From an uncultured Nesterenkonia sp. (GTDB lineage Bacteria > Actinomycetota > Actinomycetes > Actinomycetales > Micrococcaceae): 64,000 nucleotides of DNA. Position numbers and translations under genes: made by a program. Every line of letters begins with the position of its first letter. The first letter of the stretch is position 1. Below are positions 60,312 through 64,000 of this stretch, in pieces. Location of the stretch: NCBI GenBank assembly GCA_947494195.1, contig CANLUC010000003.1:248001-312000 (forward strand), given 5' to 3'. The notes beneath the pieces are model-generated. The model did no database searches. It saw only the letters and a program-made list of their open reading frames with translations, and was not told where the DNA came from.

Positions 60312-61070
60312 TCAGTTCTTGTCCAACTGCTCCACTGAGGTGTCCATGATGGAGGCGCGCAGGTCCTTGAGGCACTGCAGCATCTCCTTGGAGGACTCAG
60401 CCACCCGTGCGCGTGCGGCGGTGTCCTTGCGCGCGGCATGCGGGGCCATCGCGCGGGCGATCAGGTCCAGCTCGTTGTCCGCCGAGCGGCGAATGTTCGC
60501 CAGGTGCTTGGGCTCCAGCCCGTAGCGCGCCAGAACCCGGACAGCCTTGACCGCTTTGAGGTCGTGATGGCTGTAGTTGCCCTCGGCGTCAGCCTGGATG
60601 ATGCGGAACTTCTCGAGCGTGTCGAGCATTCCACGGGTCGCACCGGAGTGCGCGCGCAGCTCCTTGCGTGACATCGGGCGGATGCGCCCGGTGATCTGGG
60701 CCGCCATCTCATCGGTGACTTCACGCGGACCCACCGGGGCCGCCTGCGGCAACGCCTCCGGGGTCTCCCCCGAGTCGATCGCATCCATCGTCTGTTTGAT
60801 GACGTCCAGGGGCATATAGCGATCCCGCTGCAGGGCGAGGATGAAGCGCAGCCGCTCGACATCTGCTGCGCAGTACTTGCGATATCCCGAGGCAGTGCGG
60901 GCCGGCTCCACCAGATCGCGCTCCTCCAGGAAGCGCAGCTTCGAGGCCGTCAGATCGGGGAACTCGTTCTGCAGCTCGCGCAGCACTTCAGAGATCGTGA
61001 ACACATGTGAGGTGGCAGGTTCGGGTGAGGTCGGGGCCGGTTTAGGCCTCGGCGCTGGGGAAGCACTCAC
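60312..61070 (-). CDS. MerR-family regulator (Rv1828-like)
   Basis: A 252-residue protein. Ala/Pro-rich N-terminus (to about residue 22), then the MerR DNA-binding domain FTISEVLRELQNEFPDLTAS and RFLEERDLVEPARTASGYRK, followed by dimerisation and effector helices. GTG 61070 is preferred because GAGGA lies 7 nt upstream; the frame is open further back but codes for an arginine-rich stretch. Its place beside garA corresponds to Rv1828. Confidence 0.9.
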   Translation of the reverse strand: MSASPAPRPKPAPTSPEPATSHVFTISEVLRELQNEFPDLTASKLRFLEERDLVEPARTASGYRKYCAADVERLRFILALQRDRYMPLDVIKQTMDAIDSGETPEALPQAAPVGPREVTDEMAAQITGRIRPMSRKELRAHSGATRGMLDTLEKFRIIQADAEGNYSHHDLKAVKAVRVLARYGLEPKHLANIRRSADNELDLIARAMAPHAARKDTAARARVAESSKEMLQCLKDLRASIMDTSVEQLDKN

Positions 61071-61161
61071 TGCGTGTCCTCTTTCGGGCTGTGGGGAAGG
61101 AACGAAATCAGCCTCAGGATAACGTGCCGGTCTTCCTCGCCCGCGCATTTTGATTCACCGG

Positions 61162-61605
61162 TCAGTCGGAATCTCTGGACCCGGCATAGAAGGTCAGTCG
61201 AAACTTGCCGATCTGCACCTCGTCACCGGGCTTGAGCCGGTACTCATCCACCCGGTCGTGATTGACGTAGGTGCCGTTGAGGCTGCCCAGGTCCTTGACC
61301 TGGAACTTGCTGCCCTCGCGGAGCAGCTCGACGTGACGTCGTGAGACGGTGACATCGTCGAGGAAGATGCCGGCCTCCGGGTGTCGTCCGACGCTCGTCA
61401 GGTCCTGATCCAACAGGAACCGTGCACCCTGGTTCGCCCCGGTATGGGCGATCAGCAGCGCGGAGTTCCTGGGCAGGGCCGCGATCGCCTGCTGATCGTC
61501 CTCCGAGAGGTGTGGCTCTCCTGCCTGCGCTTCAACTGGAGGCAGGGAGATACTGGTCGTCTCCGCTGCACTCTGAACGTTGTCATTCCCACGTGTAGTC
61601 TCCAC
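61162..61605 (-). CDS. garA: FHA-domain regulator GarA
   Basis: A 147-residue protein. The N-terminus contains QSAAETTSISLPP; ETTS is the double-threonine site phosphorylated by PknB/PknG in mycobacterial GarA. The FHA domain (about residues 55-135) has TSVGRHPEAGIFLDDVTVSR, then HVELLREG and DLGSLNGTYVNHDRV. GarA inhibits 2-oxoglutarate metabolism when unphosphorylated. GTG 61605 follows GAGGAGG. Adjacent gcvH and merR genes match the conserved block. Confidence 0.96.
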   Translation of the reverse strand: METTRGNDNVQSAAETTSISLPPVEAQAGEPHLSEDDQQAIAALPRNSALLIAHTGANQGARFLLDQDLTSVGRHPEAGIFLDDVTVSRRHVELLREGSKFQVKDLGSLNGTYVNHDRVDEYRLKPGDEVQIGKFRLTFYAGSRDSD

Positions 61606-61641
61606 GTCGCCTCCTCTCTTGGGGCGGTCCATCAGGGGTCT

Positions 61642-62028
61642 TCAGCCTACTTGGTTTCTATAGTCCTCGGCGGTCAACAGGGCGTCCAACCCTGAGGACT
61701 CGGCCAGTTTCACCTCGAAGAGCCATCCGGCGGCATAGGGGTCGGTGTTCACCGACCCGGGGTTCGCGTCCAGGTCGGAGTTCACGGTCACGATCTCTCC
61801 GGCCACCGGCGCGTAGATGTCGGAGACGGACTTGGTGGACTCGACCTCGCCGACGACATCCCCGGCTGCCACGGTGGCGCCGACCTCGGGGTGTTCCACA
61901 TAGACGACCTCACCCAGGGCATCCTGGGCGAAGTCAGTGATTCCGATGCGGACCACGCTGGGATCTGCGGTGGTCGCGATCCATTCGTGCTCGGCGCTGT
62001 ACTGCAGCTCATCCGGGACGGTGCTCAT
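61642..62028 (-). CDS. gcvH: Glycine cleavage system H protein
   Basis: A 128-residue lipoyl carrier protein of the glycine cleavage system. LGEVVYVEHPEVGATVAAGD and VESTKSVSDIYAPVAGEI contain the lipoylated lysine in ESTKS. ATG 62028 starts MSTVPDELQYSAEHEW, with GGAG upstream; the frame is open to 62181 but without a sensible start. gcvP and gcvT are not in the window. The 177 bp between it and the ABC gene contain only a TAAGTT -10-like element (62128-62123, minus). Confidence 0.95.
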   Translation of the reverse strand: MSTVPDELQYSAEHEWIATTADPSVVRIGITDFAQDALGEVVYVEHPEVGATVAAGDVVGEVESTKSVSDIYAPVAGEIVTVNSDLDANPGSVNTDPYAAGWLFEVKLAESSGLDALLTAEDYRNQVG

Positions 62029-62205
62029 AGCTTCGGCTCCACTCTCGACCTCGCGGTCACGGGGCAGACGACATCCGACGATGACATCGGTGTCCTGCTG
62101 ACCAGTTCGTTTGTCTGCGAATAACTTAGCACCCCAGGCTGGCCTGCGGATATGCCCTTCGGTCCTCAGTCCCGCGCGCATCTGCGGACAGGGGCCCGCC
62201 GCGGT

Positions 62206-63456
62206 TCAAGCCTTCTTGGCCGCTGCGAACCGCTCCGCATCGCGACGTCGATCCTCGCGTGCTTCCCGCGTCAGCTCCGCGCCCGCCTCTTCATCACGAG
62301 TGAGGTTCTCTCCGGAGACCGGGTCGAAGAGGTGCATCCGCCGCGTGTCCAGCCACAGCTCGGCGGTGTCTCCTCCGCGGAACCGCGAGGTGGCATCCAC
62401 CTCGACCACCAGCTGGGTGCGCAGCTCATCGGCATCCATCTCCTCGGCCAGATTCTGCAGCGCATCCGCCACCCGCTCGTCGGTCTCGTAGCCGACATAG
62501 GCGTACTGCTCATTGCCCAGCCACTCGCTGTGGCTGATCTCGGCGGTGAAGGTGGTGCCCTTCGAAAGCTGCACGTCGCTGAGCTGAGTCGCGTCCTCGA
62601 AGAACTCCGGGCGGATGCCCGCGAGCACGATGTCACGCCCCGCTCCGGCCTTCGCGGCGCGGTCAGGGATCTCGATCTTTCCCAGCGGAGTGGAGAACAC
62701 GTTGCCCTCCACCGTTCCGGGCAGGAAGTTCATCGAGGGCGAGCCGATGAAGCCTGCCACGAAGAGGTTGGCCGGCTGTTCGTAGAGCTCACGCGGCGAG
62801 GCGATCTGCTGGAGCAGGCCCTTCTTGAGCACCGCCACCCGGTCGCCGAGCGTCATGGCCTCGGTCTGATCATGGGTGACATACACGCTGGTGGTGTTGA
62901 GCTCGCGCTGAAGGCGCGCGATCTCGGCGCGCATCTGGCCACGGAGCTTGGCGTCCAGGTTCGAGAGCGGCTCGTCGAAGAGGAAGGCGTCGGCGTCGCG
63001 CACGATCGCGCGACCCATCGCCACCCGCTGACGCTGACCGCCCGAGAGGTTCGCGGGCTTGCGGTCCAGGTGCTCGGTGAGCTCCAGCATGGTCGCGGCG
63101 TACTGCACCTTCTCGTCGATCTGCTCCTTGGTGAACTGCCCCTTGGTCAGCCGCATCGGGAAGGCGATGTTCTCGTACACGGTCAGGTGGGGGTACAGCG
63201 CGTAGCTCTGGAAGACCATGGCGAGGTTGCGCTCACGGGGAGCCTTCTCATTGACCCGCTCTCCCCCGATGAGCAGGTCGCCCTCGGTGATGTCCTCGAG
63301 GCCGACGATCATGCGCAGCAGCGTGGACTTGCCGCAGCCTGAGGGTCCCACCAGGATGATGAACTCGCCGTCCTCGATGTCGATGGAGATGTCGTTGACG
63401 GCGGGGAAGCCGTCGTCGTACTTCTTGACGAGGTTCTGAAGCGTGATGGATGACAT
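62206..63456 (-). CDS. Sugar ABC transporter ATP-binding protein (UgpC/MsmK-like)
   Basis: A 416-residue importer ATPase. Walker A LVGPSGCGKSTLLRMI (about residue 32), signature NLSGGQRQRVAMGRAI, Walker B FLFDEPLSNLDAKLRG, and the C-terminal TOBE/regulatory domain (about 240-380) typical of MalK/UgpC. The tail (REAREDRRRDAERFAAAKKA) is unusually basic and extends past the TOBE domain. ATG 63456 follows AAGGA. It is 21 bp downstream of a MalG-type permease, so it energises that carbohydrate importer. Confidence 0.94.
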   Translation of the reverse strand: MSSITLQNLVKKYDDGFPAVNDISIDIEDGEFIILVGPSGCGKSTLLRMIVGLEDITEGDLLIGGERVNEKAPRERNLAMVFQSYALYPHLTVYENIAFPMRLTKGQFTKEQIDEKVQYAATMLELTEHLDRKPANLSGGQRQRVAMGRAIVRDADAFLFDEPLSNLDAKLRGQMRAEIARLQRELNTTSVYVTHDQTEAMTLGDRVAVLKKGLLQQIASPRELYEQPANLFVAGFIGSPSMNFLPGTVEGNVFSTPLGKIEIPDRAAKAGAGRDIVLAGIRPEFFEDATQLSDVQLSKGTTFTAEISHSEWLGNEQYAYVGYETDERVADALQNLAEEMDADELRTQLVVEVDATSRFRGGDTAELWLDTRRMHLFDPVSGENLTRDEEAGAELTREAREDRRRDAERFAAAKKA

Positions 63457-63477
63457 GGAAGTGGAGTCCTTTTCTAC

Positions 63478-64000
63478 TCAGCCCTTGACGGCGCCCTGGG
63501 TCAGTCCGGAGACGATCTGTCGCTGGAAGAGCAGCACCAGCACGACGACGGGAATGGTGACGACGATGGCGGCAGCCGAGATCGCGCCGGTGGGCTCCTC
63601 GAACTGTGAGGCACCCGTGAAGAACGCCAGGGCCGCCGGCACCGGGCGGGCGGCTTCGGTGGAGGTCAGCGATATCCCGTAGACGAAGTCGTTCCAGGCG
63701 ATGAAGAAGGCGATGATCGCGGTGGTGAAGACTCCGGGCATGGCCAGCGGGACGATGGCGCGTCGGAAGGCCTGCCACTGGGTCGCGCCGTCGACCTGCG
63801 CCGCCTGCTCCAGGTCCCACGGGATCTGCCGGAAGAACGCGGCCAGCGTCCAGATGGAGATCGGAAGCGTCAGTGAGAGATACGGGATGATCAGACCCAG
63901 CCAGGTGTCGTAGAGCCCGATGTTGCGCCAGAGGTTGAACAGCGGAGTGACCACCGAGATCACTGGGAAGATCGAGACTGCCAGCGCGGAACCGAGAATG
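63478..64000 (-). CDS. Carbohydrate ABC transporter permease (MalG/UgpE-like), 5' end outside window
   Basis: C-terminal part (about 174 codons) of a MalG-family permease; the frame is open through the right edge. The EAA loop that contacts the ATPase is [20 protein letters not shown]. Hydrophobic helices include [17 protein letters not shown] and [20 protein letters not shown] and a final helix [20 protein letters not shown]. Family members are about 280-300 residues, so roughly 110 residues are missing. Solute-binding protein and second permease should lie beyond the edge. Confidence 0.92.
   Translation of the reverse strand, partial: ILGSALAVSIFPVISVVTPLFNLWRNIGLYDTWLGLIIPYLSLTLPISIWTLAAFFRQIPWDLEQAAQVDGATQWQAFRRAIVPLAMPGVFTTAIIAFFIAWNDFVYGISLTSTEAARPVPAALAFFTGASQFEEPTGAISAAAIVVTIPVVVLVLLFQRQIVSGLTQGAVKG

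Noticed and set aside
1-64000. Searches for CRISPR arrays, tRNA/rRNA genes, transposases, integrases and toxin-antitoxin pairs
   Set aside because: No regularly spaced repeats, tRNA-like cloverleaf, rRNA sequence or mobile-element protein was recognised by eye on either strand.

Overview
This window is high-GC DNA from a mycothiol-producing actinobacterium, most likely Micrococcales/Micrococcaceae (Nesterenkonia/Arthrobacter/Kocuria-like). The signs are: a mycothione reductase next to an Rv2466c-type thiol oxidoreductase; the conserved parA-like / merR / bifunctional nuclease / merR / garA / gcvH block; an actinobacterial ileS T-box; a GlnR-type operator at amtB; and frequent GTG starts with a few apparently leaderless genes. 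The taxonomic call is an inference from gene content, since no rRNA is present.

Layout. (1) 1-10 kb: envelope-polysaccharide segment A. Two paralogous membrane acyltransferases fused to SGNH esterase domains (the first runs off the left edge) flank wecC, a coiled-coil protein, a two-domain glycosyltransferase and a TupA-like ATP-grasp ligase. (2) 10-25 kb: housekeeping and nitrogen metabolism. It holds ftsY, then a FadR-type regulator divergent from an ethanolamine-permease / glnA4-like / PuuD-like amidase / aldehyde dehydrogenase / SDR operon, then amtB behind a GlnR box, an MFS exporter, a probably frameshifted DUF1801 gene, and smc. (3) 25-42 kb: polysaccharide segment B. It holds wecB, two rhamnosyltransferase-like paralogs, a second ATP-grasp enzyme, a beta-helix protein without a signal peptide, a pyruvyltransferase, three further glycosyltransferases, the remnant of a third acyltransferase, and a TagGH/Wzm-Wzt type ABC exporter. 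(4) 42-53 kb: translation and envelope housekeeping, with ndk, a DUF4233 gene, folC and T-box-controlled ileS, then an MgtC-like protein, valS and a compact MurJ-like flippase. (5) 53-64 kb: an orphan ATP-grasp gene, an SDR, the mycothiol pair, a parA-like gene, the merR/nuclease/merR/garA/gcvH block, and the start of a UgpC/MsmK-type sugar ABC transporter that runs off the right edge.

How the genes work together. WecB (UDP-GlcNAc 2-epimerase) and WecC (UDP-ManNAc dehydrogenase) lie in the two different segments but should together make UDP-ManNAcA. That uronic acid is known from micrococcal teichuronic acid. The glycosyltransferases, the pyruvyl- and acyltransferases and the ABC exporter would build, decorate and export such a polymer. 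The TupA-like and second ATP-grasp proteins suggest amide-linked (aminoacyl or peptidyl) decoration of the acidic sugars. This aminoacylated acidic glycopolymer is the most interesting candidate system in the window, but it is inferred from context only. The permease-glnA4-amidase-dehydrogenase operon most resembles the gamma-glutamylation route for ethanolamine or amine catabolism, with a near-perfect palindrome downstream of its promoter as candidate operator.

No tRNA, rRNA, CRISPR array, insertion sequence or prophage was recognised.
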